Shown piece after piece: positions 19,398 to 27,986 of a stretch of 64,000 bases of DNA (positions are counted from its first letter, which is position 1; each line of letters opens with the position of its first letter). Below the pieces are notes generated by a model. It had not been told where the DNA came from. It worked only from the letters and a program-made list of their open reading frames with translations, and did no database searches. Both the position numbers and the translations under genes were made by a program. The DNA comes from Sedimentitalea sp041224545 (GTDB lineage: Bacteria; Pseudomonadota; Alphaproteobacteria; Rhodobacterales; Rhodobacteraceae): positions 1 through 64,000 of the forward strand of contig NZ_JBGFGP010000130.1 of assembly GCF_041224545.1 (NCBI RefSeq). Reading direction: 5' to 3'.

Positions 19398-20571
19398 CGG
19401 CCTCGATCTCGTCAGGCGGATAGATGGCGACGCCGGTCAGGGTCTGGTTCACATGCATCGAATTGAACTGTTCGCCATAGGTGGAAAACCCGACGACCCG
19501 ATTGCGCGACAGGATGTCCGACAGAGCGCCGGTCATCTGTTTTTCCTGCGCTTCAAGCCGGCGCAAAACGCAGTCGCAGGCAAGGATCGCGTCCGGTTCG
19601 CGTTGCGACGAAAGCTGGCCGATCTCGCGTTCCAGGTGGGTGGCCATGTTCTCGGGTTCGGCCAGGGTCAGGACCAGCCCGGTGTCGATTGCGGAAAAGA
19701 AATTCAGGTTGCCGTCGGCGTTCAACTGCTGGATGGCGCGGACATGATGCTGACCGTCGATGCGAACGACGACCGGATGGGCCGCGAAGGTAAAGGTGGT
19801 GAGTTGCTCCGGATCCTTGCCGAGCAGGCGGGCGTATTCCCGGGCGGCGGGTTCGGCGTTGATCTCGTAGACGATGCGCCGGTCGGGATCGGCGTCGGTG
19901 ACCACCATCCGCTGTTCCGTGGGAACAAGGTGGTCAGTCTTGAATACCTTGATCGGACAGCGCGTGCGCACCTGCAGAAGCGCCGCAGCATTGGTGTGGG
20001 CGATGCCGTCATCGAGTACGAAGGTCGATCCGAAATCCATGCCGTCGCCCGCCGAGCCGCCGAACAACGGGACCGGCCCGAGGCCGATGGACAGTTCCGA
20101 GGCAAAGGTATCTTCCCGCGTCGACATCCCGTCGATCATCAGGAAGGTAAATTCATAGCTCCAGTCGGGTTCGTCGCGGATCATCTCGTTGCGGTTGCGG
20201 ATCATCCGGTCGATCAGCGATTGCGCGTCATAGGTCTCAAGATTTTCGACCAGCAACGTGCGGATGATGAAGTGGCTGCGCGGCAGCCCGATCGCCAGGA
20301 TCTCGCCCTCGGAATAGCCCTGGCTGGATATTTCGCCTGCCGTGGTACAGCCGACGACGGGGGCCGGGGCAAAGACGGCCTTGGCGCGTCTGATCGTTTC
20401 GGCAACGTCTGCCTGCGGGGTGACGAACAGCACGACAGCGGCGAGATCGGACGGGTCCAGCGCCCGCGCCAGATCGCCGATCGCATCCGCTGCATCGTGG
20501 TGGGCAAAGGCAGAGCGTACGATGCCCGACATGCGCGACAACGCGCCGGACAGACCGTTGGACCGCTGCAT
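19390..20571 (-). CDS. FIST domain signal-transduction protein
   Basis: A 393-residue protein with FIST_N (about residues 20-220; VVGCTTAGEISSQGYSEGEI, FGGSAGDGMDFG) and FIST_C (about 225-375; CDCVLRRLEAQ, VVGFSTYGEQFN). FIST proteins are predicted small-ligand sensors feeding histidine kinases. Its last 8 bp overlap the kinase start, which strongly suggests a sensor-kinase pair. The start at 20571 has a clear GGAGGAG site. A FIST-kinase-LuxR arrangement beside a PQQ dehydrogenase suggests sensing of an alcohol, aldehyde or metal cue; this is inference. Confidence 0.9.
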   Translation of the reverse strand: MQRSNGLSGALSRMSGIVRSAFAHHDAADAIGDLARALDPSDLAAVVLFVTPQADVAETIRRAKAVFAPAPVVGCTTAGEISSQGYSEGEILAIGLPRSHFIIRTLLVENLETYDAQSLIDRMIRNRNEMIRDEPDWSYEFTFLMIDGMSTREDTFASELSIGLGPVPLFGGSAGDGMDFGSTFVLDDGIAHTNAAALLQVRTRCPIKVFKTDHLVPTEQRMVVTDADPDRRIVYEINAEPAAREYARLLGKDPEQLTTFTFAAHPVVVRIDGQHHVRAIQQLNADGNLNFFSAIDTGLVLTLAEPENMATHLEREIGQLSSQREPDAILACDCVLRRLEAQEKQMTGALSDILSRNRVVGFSTYGEQFNSMHVNQTLTGVAIYPPDEIEADG

Positions 20572-20610
20572 GGCCGCTCCTCCCTGTTTGGCCAGCCGAT
20601 GCTATCCAGT

Positions 20611-21294
20611 TCAGATGCGGTCTGACAAGACGCTGCCGAAACTTGTTTCCTTGGCGATCAGCACCGCTTGCGTGCGGCTCTGTACGCCCAGCTTGCGCAT
20701 GATCGCGGTCACATGCGCCTTTACCGTGGTCTCGGCGATCGAGAGGTCAAAGGCGATCTGCTTGTTCAACTTGCCTTCGCAGATCAGTTGCAGGATGCGC
20801 GCCTGCTGGTTGGTCAGGCTGGCGAGCCGCTTGACCGCATCGTTTTGCGGCACCGCCTCGTCATTCTCCAGCAGGTCGTAACCGGGCGGCACGAACACCT
20901 CGCCCCGGGCCAGATCTTCGAAAGCGGCCCTGAACACCGCACGCTGGCTGTGCTTTGGAACGAAACCCGCCGCCCCGGCATGGATCACCGAACTGATCAC
21001 GCGGTTGTCGGCCATCGACGAAACCACGACGATTGGTGCGCTGGTCACCTTGAGCATGCGGATCACGCCTTCGAGACCGTTGACGTCGGGCAGGTTCAGG
21101 TCGAGCACGATCACGTCGGGCGAGTCGTGGCCCTGCAGCCACTCGATGGCCTCCTGCAAGGTGGCGGCGCTGTCGATCCGTCCGATCCCGGCCACCGTCT
21201 GCAATGTCATCGAGAGCGCATCGCAAAACAGCGGGTGATCGTCCACGACAAGAGCGGACTGAAACGTGGTGGGCGGAGAGGGCTTGTTCATCAT
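20611..21294 (-). CDS. LuxR/NarL-type response regulator
   Basis: A 227-residue regulator with a receiver domain (VVDDHPLFCDAL, phosphoacceptor D65 in VIVLDLNLPD, VVVSSM, FVPKHS) and a C-terminal LuxR helix-turn-helix (LTNQQARILQLICEGKLNKQIAFDL, split here by description at about residues 160-215). The ATG at 21294 is preferred to an upstream TTG. It lies 39 bp upstream of the FIST gene on the same strand and 134 bp from the PQQ dehydrogenase, so it is the likely output of the FIST-kinase pair and the best candidate to bind the GACCAAGGTC boxes nearby. Confidence 0.92.
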   Translation of the reverse strand: MMNKPSPPTTFQSALVVDDHPLFCDALSMTLQTVAGIGRIDSAATLQEAIEWLQGHDSPDVIVLDLNLPDVNGLEGVIRMLKVTSAPIVVVSSMADNRVISSVIHAGAAGFVPKHSQRAVFRAAFEDLARGEVFVPPGYDLLENDEAVPQNDAVKRLASLTNQQARILQLICEGKLNKQIAFDLSIAETTVKAHVTAIMRKLGVQSRTQAVLIAKETSFGSVLSDRI

Positions 21295-21375
21295 GTTCAC
21301 GGGAAACCTATCGCCTTGTGTCTTCAAAGGCTAGCAAAGAGCCGAAATCCGCGCACTTGTCGAAAAGTCGTAGAA

Positions 21376-21404
21376 ACACAAAACGCGCGCCGGTGAGGCG
21401 CGCG
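21376..21404 (-). terminator. Rho-independent terminator of the PQQ dehydrogenase gene
   Basis: On the minus strand, 8-bp arms (21397-21404 with 21384-21391, GC only) enclose a 5-base loop and are followed by TTTTGTGTTT. It lies 24 bp after the dehydrogenase stop, separating its transcript from the downstream response-regulator gene. Confidence 0.8.
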
Positions 21405-21427
21405 CTGTCGTGTCGTTTGGCGTGATC

Positions 21428-23191
21428 TCAGTTGGAGGCGAGCTGCTTGGGCAGCTTGAACGTCCAGAGCATGCCGCCCTGGTTGAGATAGTTCACCTTC
21501 TTGGCGACTTCGCCACCCCAAAGCGGCACGGCGCCACCCCAGCCTGAGATGAGCGACACATATTGCTCGCCATCCAGTTCGTAGGTGACTGGCTGCCCGA
21601 CGATGCCCGAGCCGGTCTGGAACGACCACAGGACTTCTCCGGTCTCGTCATCAAAGGCAATGATTTCGCCCTCGGGGTTGCCAGTGAACACGAGGCCGCC
21701 AGCTGTGGCCATCACACCGGCCCAGAGCGGCGCGTTGTTCTTGTATTCCCACTTGATCTCGCCCGTGTCGGGGTCGATCGCCTTGAGGCTGCCGATATGG
21801 TCTTCGTAGTTCGGCTTGATGGTGAACCCGGCGCCAAGATAGGCGGCGCCCTTCTTGTAGCTGATCGGCTCGTTCCAGATATCCATGCCCCATTCGTTGG
21901 AGGGAACGTAGAAATTTCCGGTCTTCTGGCTGAACGCCATCGGCATCCAGTTCTTGCCGCCGAGGAACCCCGGTGAGGCAAAGACCACATCGCCCTTCTT
22001 GCCGTCCGCTGCGTCCGACGGGTTGCCCGGGCGGTTGTCCTCGTTGAAGATCGGACGGCCGGAGTCGTCGATGCCCGATGCCCATGTGATGTCCTTGACG
22101 AAGGGCGCCGCGCTGACGAATGCACCGTCTTCGCGGTTCAGCACGTAGAAAAAGCCGTTCCGGTCGGCCGTGGCATAGCGCTTGTTGCCCGCACGGTCGG
22201 TATAGGCCACCACCTCGTTCACACCGTCATAATCCCAGCCTTCGCGCGGCGTGGTCTGATAGTGCCACTTGATTTCCCCATTTGCGGGGTCGATGCCGAT
22301 CCGGCTGGCGGCGTAGAGATTGTCGCCGGCGTTGCCTTCGGTCGGCGTGCCGGCATTGCGCAGGTGGCTGTTCCACGGGGCCGGGTTGCCGGCACCGAAG
22401 ACCAGCGTGTCGGTGTCGATATCATAGGATCCGCCCAGCCAGGTCGCGCCGCCGCCGGTCTTCCACATATCACCCGGCCACGTCGCGTTCAGCGTGCCGG
22501 TCATGGTGGATTCCTCGCCGTTCAGCGTACCCATGTGACCTTCGATCACGGGGCGGGTCCAGACCAGGTCGCCGGTCTCGGCGTCGCGGGCCTGTACCTC
22601 GCCGACGATCCCGAATTCACCGCCCGAGTTGCCGGTGATGACCAGCCCGTTCACGATGAGCGGTGCGGCGGTATAGGAATAGCCGGCCTTGTAGTCGGCG
22701 ATCTTCTTGCGCCAGGCCACGTCGCCCGTCTTGCGGTCAAGCGCGACGATGCGGGCGTCCAGCGTACCGAAATAGATCTTGTCCCCATAGATCGCTGCAC
22801 CGCGGTTGACCACGTCACAGCAGGGCAGAATGCCTTCGGGCAGGCGCGCATCATACTGCCAGAGTTCCGTGCCCGTGGCGAGGTCGATGGCATAGAGCCG
22901 GCTGTAGGAGCCGGTGATATACATCACGCCGTCATAGACCAGCGGCTGAGTTTCCTGGCCGCGCTGCTTTTCACCGCCGAGCGAGAATGCCCATGCAGGG
23001 ACCAGATTCTTGACATTGTCCTTGTTCAGGATGTCCAGCGGGCTGTAGCGCTGCAGGTGCCGGCCCATGCCGTTGGTGACGATCTGGGTGGTGATCGACT
23101 GATCGTTCCTGAGGTCATCCTCCGTGACCTGAGCCTGCGCCATCCCTGACGCGAGAACGCTTGCGGCAACGACCGCGATGAACCTGTTCAT
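21428..23191 (-). CDS. PQQ-dependent alcohol dehydrogenase, lanthanide-type active site
   Basis: A 587-residue periplasmic quinoprotein that oxidises alcohols to aldehydes and donates electrons to cytochrome c. It has a signal peptide (cleavage near MAQA-QV), the adjacent cysteine pair C124-C125 that forms the vicinal disulfide at the PQQ site, and beta-propeller repeats such as DPANGEIKWHYQTTPREGW. The catalytic aspartate is D320 (codon 22232-22234) and two residues on is D322 (22226-22228), in WDYDGVNE. An acid at +2 is the hallmark of lanthanide-dependent enzymes (XoxF, ExaF/PedH); calcium enzymes carry Ala, Ser or Thr. The sequence resembles the ExaF/PedH group more than XoxF. The start at 23191 has GGGGGAGA upstream. 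Confidence 0.93.
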   Translation of the reverse strand: MNRFIAVVAASVLASGMAQAQVTEDDLRNDQSITTQIVTNGMGRHLQRYSPLDILNKDNVKNLVPAWAFSLGGEKQRGQETQPLVYDGVMYITGSYSRLYAIDLATGTELWQYDARLPEGILPCCDVVNRGAAIYGDKIYFGTLDARIVALDRKTGDVAWRKKIADYKAGYSYTAAPLIVNGLVITGNSGGEFGIVGEVQARDAETGDLVWTRPVIEGHMGTLNGEESTMTGTLNATWPGDMWKTGGGATWLGGSYDIDTDTLVFGAGNPAPWNSHLRNAGTPTEGNAGDNLYAASRIGIDPANGEIKWHYQTTPREGWDYDGVNEVVAYTDRAGNKRYATADRNGFFYVLNREDGAFVSAAPFVKDITWASGIDDSGRPIFNEDNRPGNPSDAADGKKGDVVFASPGFLGGKNWMPMAFSQKTGNFYVPSNEWGMDIWNEPISYKKGAAYLGAGFTIKPNYEDHIGSLKAIDPDTGEIKWEYKNNAPLWAGVMATAGGLVFTGNPEGEIIAFDDETGEVLWSFQTGSGIVGQPVTYELDGEQYVSLISGWGGAVPLWGGEVAKKVNYLNQGGMLWTFKLPKQLASN

Positions 23192-23413
23192 GGGTTTTCT
23201 CCCCCCTTGGTGTAAAATTGCATAGCCTTCACACCAGTTGGGTCTGGCTGTCTGGCTGGTTGTATTATCAGAAGCAAGTCCACGGCGCGAAATTGCACAA
23301 TGGTCGTATGACGGGTCGCTTTGCCACCGGCCATATGCCCAATTCGTGCCGGCAGGGCCGCTTTTTGATCGGTCCCGTGCGCGCAGACGCGGAATGCTGT
23401 GGTTGCGCAAAGG

Positions 23414-24370
23414 CTAGGGACGGGTCGCTGCGCCCCACGGGAAGCGCCCGACCTTGATTGTCTTGATGGCCTTGCGGCTGGCCACGTCGATCACTGTGAC
23501 GTCGCCGGAGACACCATTGGTGGTGAACAGCTGCGTCATGTCCGGCGAAAACGCCATGTGCCAGACGCGACGACCGACCAGAACATAATCCTCGACCTCA
23601 TAGGTTTCGGCGTTCACCACGGCAACGTGGTTGGATGGCCCGAGCGCGACGAAGACCGATTTGCCATCCTTCGAAAATTCGAAACCGACCGGCTGCACGC
23701 GATCCGGGTGCACGCCCTTGATGGCAAATTCGATCCGCGCCTTCTGGGACTGATCCCGGGTGTCGAACACGGTGACGGTGCCGCCGATTTCGGAACTGAC
23801 CCACAATTCGGAACCGTCATGGGTGAATTCCGCATGACGCGGGCGCGAGTCGACCAGCGTATTAGCATAGATCGTGCGGGTTTCGGTGTCGATCCAATGC
23901 GCCATGTTCGTCGTTTCCGACGTGGTTATCACCGTTTTTCCGTCCGGGCTGACCGCCATGCCCTCTGGTTCGATCCCGACATTGATCTGCGCGACGACCT
24001 TGCGGGTCTCGGTGTCGACCACGGTGGTGACGGCGTCATCCTCGTTGGCGATATAGAGATCGCGGTCATTCGGATGCAGCACGAATTGCTCCGGGTCTTC
24101 GCCCGAGGGCAGGTCATGCAGTATCTCGCCGCTGTCCGGGTCCATGACCTGAACGGTGTCGCTGTCTGAGGCGCAGATATAGACGCGGCTGTGATCCTGC
24201 GAGAAGGTGATCCCGCGCGGGCGTTCACCGGTCGGATAGGTCTTGACGACGCTCAGGGTCTCGACATCGATAACGCTGACCGTGTTGTCCTTTTCGTTGG
24301 TCACCCAGATTTCGCCGGCCCAGGCGGGCAATGCGGCAGTGAGCGCGGTACAGAAAAGCAGGTGTTTCAT
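23414..24370 (-). CDS. PQQ-associated YVTN beta-propeller protein
   Basis: A 318-residue secreted protein: signal peptide (MKHLLFCTALTAALPAWA) then about seven YVTN-type blades (EIWVTNEKDNTVSVIDVET, RVYICASDSDTVQVMD, LYIANEDDAVTTVVDTETR and so on). This matches the beta-propeller family restricted to PQQ alcohol dehydrogenase loci (TIGR03866 type). The start overlaps the upstream binding-protein stop by 4 bp (ATGA). Its job is unknown; a chaperone or docking role for the dehydrogenase is plausible. Confidence 0.88.
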   Translation of the reverse strand: MKHLLFCTALTAALPAWAGEIWVTNEKDNTVSVIDVETLSVVKTYPTGERPRGITFSQDHSRVYICASDSDTVQVMDPDSGEILHDLPSGEDPEQFVLHPNDRDLYIANEDDAVTTVVDTETRKVVAQINVGIEPEGMAVSPDGKTVITTSETTNMAHWIDTETRTIYANTLVDSRPRHAEFTHDGSELWVSSEIGGTVTVFDTRDQSQKARIEFAIKGVHPDRVQPVGFEFSKDGKSVFVALGPSNHVAVVNAETYEVEDYVLVGRRVWHMAFSPDMTQLFTTNGVSGDVTVIDVASRKAIKTIKVGRFPWGAATRP

Positions 24371-25533
24371 TCGAAGGCCTCGCAGCTGCTTTCGGGCCGG
24401 TCCAGCCCGAGTGAATCCATTTCGTTGAACTGATGCAGAAAGCCGGGCAGGGGGGCCTGAGTGACAAGCGCACGTTCCGTGACCAGCGGGATCGGCTGGC
24501 GCAACTGCCCGTTCCATGCGCGAAAGTTGAGCGGACGCCCCTTGAACCCGGCGAGTTCGAAGCGATCGGAGAGGATATATGCCCTGATCGTTTCGACATC
24601 CCCCGCATTCGTGCGGGTCACGGCTTCGCCGAGGGCGCGTATTGCCGCCCATGCGGCATAATCCCGTGCCGTCATGTCGCGGTTGGCAAGCTCGTGAAAC
24701 CGGCCTTGCAACTGGGCGGCGCCCCACTGCTCGACGACGCGGTGCCAGGCGAGCGGGCGCAGGCCCTCCGAACCTGCCACGGGACGCGGCGCCCAGGTGT
24801 TGTAGGCAACGTAACGTCCAAAATCATGCAGTTCGTCCGCAATCAGCAGCATTGAGAAATCGCCGAGATCCTGGGTGAATACGGGAACCTCCTGCGCCGC
24901 GTTTCGGCGCATGTCGGCATCGAAGGTCCAGGTTTTCTCGGCGATCAGGTCAAGCCCGTACTTGGTGGCGCTCCGCCGCAGGGCATCGGCGAACACCGCA
25001 TCCTGCGCATGGGCGCCGGAAATCAATGCAAGCCTGTTCCATTGCTTGAAGACCGCGAATTGCATTAGCGCGTCCGCACGCATCGCGTCCGACGGGATCG
25101 TGTGCAGCAGATTGGCACGGCACCCCGCATCGCGCAGTTCGACATCCCGCGCACCGGCATTGAAGAGCAGGGCGTCAGCCGCTTCGGGCAGGTCCGCGAC
25201 CTGTTGCGCCGCTGCCGCGGGAACATCGAGGATCAGGTAGGGCGATCGCGCCAGCGCCTGTTTTGCCGCCGCCGCGAGATCGGCGTCGGGCGCGAGCTGG
25301 ATCACCTCGAGCTCGTAGCTCTGGTTCAGGAACTGTCCGGTGGTGTTGTTCTCGAGCTCTCCGAGGCGCGCCCCGGCGGCGCCCAGATCCTCGGGGATCG
25401 GATCGAGGTTCGACAGAATCGGCGGGCGCGGCGGAATCTGTTGCAGGAACGTGACCGGCAGGGTCACATCCGCGAACGCGGGTGCGGCGAGGCCCAACAC
25501 CAACCCGAGGTTGAGCATTGACTGTCTGAACAT
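24367..25533 (-). CDS. PQQ-dehydrogenase-associated ABC-type substrate-binding protein
   Basis: A 388-residue periplasmic protein with a signal peptide (MFRQSMLNLGLVLGLAAPAFA) and a branched-chain amino-acid-binding-like fold; it belongs to the TIGR03863-type family found only beside PQQ alcohol dehydrogenases. It includes LLHTIPSDAMRADAL and ADELHDFGRYVAYNTW. It overlaps the beta-propeller gene by 4 bp. Family members usually occur with an ABC ATPase and permease; none is in this locus, so here it may act alone. It is divergent from pedF, sharing a promoter region with two GACC-type boxes. Confidence 0.85.
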   Translation of the reverse strand: MFRQSMLNLGLVLGLAAPAFADVTLPVTFLQQIPPRPPILSNLDPIPEDLGAAGARLGELENNTTGQFLNQSYELEVIQLAPDADLAAAAKQALARSPYLILDVPAAAAQQVADLPEAADALLFNAGARDVELRDAGCRANLLHTIPSDAMRADALMQFAVFKQWNRLALISGAHAQDAVFADALRRSATKYGLDLIAEKTWTFDADMRRNAAQEVPVFTQDLGDFSMLLIADELHDFGRYVAYNTWAPRPVAGSEGLRPLAWHRVVEQWGAAQLQGRFHELANRDMTARDYAAWAAIRALGEAVTRTNAGDVETIRAYILSDRFELAGFKGRPLNFRAWNGQLRQPIPLVTERALVTQAPLPGFLHQFNEMDSLGLDRPESSCEAFE

Positions 25534-25587
25534 GGTTGCCCCCTTTGTTGCCGGTACTCTGTGGCATGGGTTCCGGCGCTGCCATTA

Positions 25588-25640
25588 GACCAAGGTCGAA
25601 GGAATCGCCTGCAGGGCGCGGTTCTATAACCAAGGTCGAA
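25588..25640. promoter_or_regulatory. Two direct GACCAAGGTC-type boxes between the binding-protein gene and pedF
   Basis: ACCAAGGTCGAA occurs at 25589-25600 and again at 25629-25640, exactly 40 bp apart, in the 170-bp divergent promoter region. The core GACCAAGGTC (25588-25597) has GACC/GGTC dyad symmetry around AA. The same decamer, in the opposite orientation, occurs at 30982-30991 in the other divergent promoter of this module. They are probable operators for one regulator. Confidence 0.6.
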
Positions 25641-25703
25641 TACCGCAGTGCAGCATCACCGGGCTACAACACCGCTGATACGAGACATGAGGGAGATGGA
25701 GAC

Positions 25704-26375
25704 ATGTTGAGATTGCCGATCGCTGCGTTCGGACTGGGGCTTGTGGCTGGCATGGCATTTGCGCATGGCGATGTTGCGCCACAGGCGATCGACACCGATG
25801 CGCTTCCCGATGTTGGCGAAGAGTGGCTGACCGAGAATCCCTATCGCGATGCGGGTCCCGAGGTCTGGGCCAAGGCGATCGAGATCGGTGACAGTGGCTA
25901 TAACCAGAACTGCGCGCGGTGCCACGGGCTTGGCGGGGTTTCCGGCGGCCTTGCGCCGGATCTTCGCTATCTTGAGGCCGAGGAATATGGCGATGAATGG
26001 TTCGTGGACAGGTTCCAGACCGGCTATACGCAGAATGGCATAACCAAGATGCCGGCCTTTGGCGAACTGCTCGGGCAAAAGGCGGCCTGGGCGATCCGGA
26101 CCTATATAGAAACCCGGGCCGACGATGGAGCGCTGGACGATTATACAGGTCGTCTCAAGGAGATCCGGGATGCACTGGCCGGCATGTCGGCGGGGGATGA
26201 TGCGTCGGCATTGCAGGCCGAGCTCTCCGAGATCGCCGCCGAGATCGAAACCGGTTCGGGCGCACCGGTCGCTGACAGCCCGGCATATCGCGCGGCCAAC
26301 CTGATTACCGGTGAGTCTCCGGACTTCCAGGGGGCGAGCGAGGCGTTGACAATCGGTCTGTCCGCCGCACACTGA
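25704..26375 (+). CDS. pedF: Cytochrome c-550 PedF, electron acceptor of the PQQ dehydrogenase
   Basis: A 223-residue periplasmic cytochrome: signal peptide (MLRLPIAAFGLGLVAGMAFA), the family stretch HGDVAPQAID, one haem site C70-A-R-C73-H74, and the likely axial methionine in KMPAFGE. The conserved GYNQNCARCHGL region identifies the PedF group linked to PQQ ethanol dehydrogenases. A C-terminal extension of about 80 residues contains a helical DDASALQAELSEIAAEIE segment. GGGAGATGGAG upstream sets the start. It should carry electrons from the dehydrogenase to the oxidase. Confidence 0.9.
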   Translation: MLRLPIAAFGLGLVAGMAFAHGDVAPQAIDTDALPDVGEEWLTENPYRDAGPEVWAKAIEIGDSGYNQNCARCHGLGGVSGGLAPDLRYLEAEEYGDEWFVDRFQTGYTQNGITKMPAFGELLGQKAAWAIRTYIETRADDGALDDYTGRLKEIRDALAGMSAGDDASALQAELSEIAAEIETGSGAPVADSPAYRAANLITGESPDFQGASEALTIGLSAAH

Positions 26376-26436
26376 TCCGCGACAAACCCCGAAGGACGCG
26401 CCGGCGCGCGCCCTTTTCCGGGGGCTGAGGGGGCAC

Positions 26437-27339
26437 ATGCAAAAGACACTTCACGCCGCACTGGTTGCATTGCTGCTCGGATGTTTCGCGGCAAGCGGCG
26501 TCTGGGCCCGCTGTGCGGATTACGTCCCGCAACCCAAACCGCAGAACACCGCCCGTGACGTGGTCGGGGCGGATCTCGACACCATCCGCGAGCGTGGCTT
26601 CATCACTTTCGCGGTGTACGAGGATTTTCCGCCCTGGTCCTACGAACAAGACGGCAAGCCGGTCGGCGTGGATATCGATCTCGGACGTTTGATCGCGGCG
26701 GACCTTGGGGTCGAGGCACGTTTCAAGCTGGTGGCGGCGGGCGAGACACTGGAAGCGGATCTGCGCAACTGGGTGTGGAAAGGCCCGGTGGTCAGCGGCA
26801 GCGTCGCGAATGTCATGCTGCATGTTCCTTATGACAGCGATTTTGCCTGTCGGGTCGAGCAGGTCGTGTTCACCGGACAATACAATGTCGAGGAAATCGC
26901 CATTGCCTACCGCAAGTCGGCCTATCCGGAGGATCCGCCTGTGCCGGCCTATTTCCGCTTCGATACGGTCGCCGTGGAGAATGACTCGATTTCAGATTTC
27001 TACCTCTCGTCCTTTCCCGGCGGGCAATTGGTCGGCAATGTGCGCCGTTACCCCACGATGGCGGCAGCCATGACAGGTCTGGCGCAGGGCGAAACCAAGG
27101 CCGCGATGGGTGCGCGCGCGCAGATCGAACATGGGCTCACACCCGAACTTGCGATGCATACGCCGCCATTGCCGGGCTTCTCTGTCGGGAACTGGACGGT
27201 GGGCGTCGCGGTGCACTTTGCGTACCGACCGTTGGCTTACGCGGTGGATGACGCCATCGTTGCCGCCATCGCGGACGGACGGCTCGAACGGATTTTCGCC
27301 GATCACGGCCTGACGTTTCACCCGCCCGAACTGCGCTGA
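26437..27339 (+). CDS. Quinoprotein dehydrogenase-associated substrate-binding protein (XoxJ-like)
   Basis: A 300-residue periplasmic protein with a signal peptide (MQKTLHAALVALLLGCFAAS) and a family-3 solute-binding fold (ITFAVYEDFPPWSYEQ, GKPVGVDIDLGRLIAADLG). This is the family seen next to PQQ dehydrogenases, whose methylotroph member XoxJ/MxaJ is thought to help activate the enzyme by opening its active site. A strong GGGGGC-rich site precedes the ATG. It follows pedF by 61 bp. Confidence 0.87.
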   Translation: MQKTLHAALVALLLGCFAASGVWARCADYVPQPKPQNTARDVVGADLDTIRERGFITFAVYEDFPPWSYEQDGKPVGVDIDLGRLIAADLGVEARFKLVAAGETLEADLRNWVWKGPVVSGSVANVMLHVPYDSDFACRVEQVVFTGQYNVEEIAIAYRKSAYPEDPPVPAYFRFDTVAVENDSISDFYLSSFPGGQLVGNVRRYPTMAAAMTGLAQGETKAAMGARAQIEHGLTPELAMHTPPLPGFSVGNWTVGVAVHFAYRPLAYAVDDAIVAAIADGRLERIFADHGLTFHPPELR

Positions 27340-27413
27340 CTTAACCAATGGTCGGATTGCCGAACGATGCGCCGACCAATACTGTAAACCAACAAGGTTG
27401 AAGGACCCTAGCC

Positions 27414-27935
27414 ATGCAGATGAATGACTCCATTGAAATTGCCGCCCCGCGGTCCGTGGTGTGGGAGGCGTTGCTCAGCCCCGAGGTGCTCAAGGAATGT
27501 GTGCCTGGCTGTCAGGAAATGAGCGGGTCCGCCGAGGACGGGTTCGAAGCGACCGTCGTGCAGAAGGTCGGCCCGGTCAAGGCGACGTTCAAGGGGGCCG
27601 TGACCATTTCCGATGTTGTGGAAGGTGAGAGCCTGACCCTGACCGGAGAAGGCAAGGGGGGCGCTGCGGGCTTTGCCAAGGGCGGCGCAAAGGTGACGCT
27701 CGCCGACAGCGGCGAGGGCACCCTGCTGACCTATGATGTCGATGCCAAGGTTGGCGGCAAGCTGGCGCAGCTGGGCAGCCGTATCATCGACGGTTTCGCC
27801 AAGAAGATGGCGGCGCAGTTCTTTGCGCGCTTCCAGGAGGTGGTGCAGGGACCTGCCGACGGAGAATCCGACGCCGGGGCAGAAGGTGGCGAGCCCGCCA
27901 AGAAAAGCTGGCTGAAGCGGATGATTTCGAGCTGA
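27414..27935 (+). CDS. CoxG-like SRPBCC protein
   Basis: A 173-residue protein of the carbon monoxide dehydrogenase subunit G family. It starts MQMNDSIEIAAPRSVVWEALLSPEVL, then VPGCQEM and an SRPBCC cavity, with a low-complexity acidic linker and a basic amphipathic tail (KKSWLKRMISS) that may touch the membrane. CoxG normally recruits CO dehydrogenase to the membrane, but no coxMSL genes are nearby; its place in the pedF operon suggests a lipid or quinone-linked role in the PQQ module. AAGGTTGAAGGA upstream supplies the ribosome binding site. Confidence 0.82.
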   Translation: MQMNDSIEIAAPRSVVWEALLSPEVLKECVPGCQEMSGSAEDGFEATVVQKVGPVKATFKGAVTISDVVEGESLTLTGEGKGGAAGFAKGGAKVTLADSGEGTLLTYDVDAKVGGKLAQLGSRIIDGFAKKMAAQFFARFQEVVQGPADGESDAGAEGGEPAKKSWLKRMISS

Positions 27936-27986
27936 GATGCGTGCCTGCGTGCGGCCTGTTCAGCACGGGCCGCACCGGCGTTTTGC

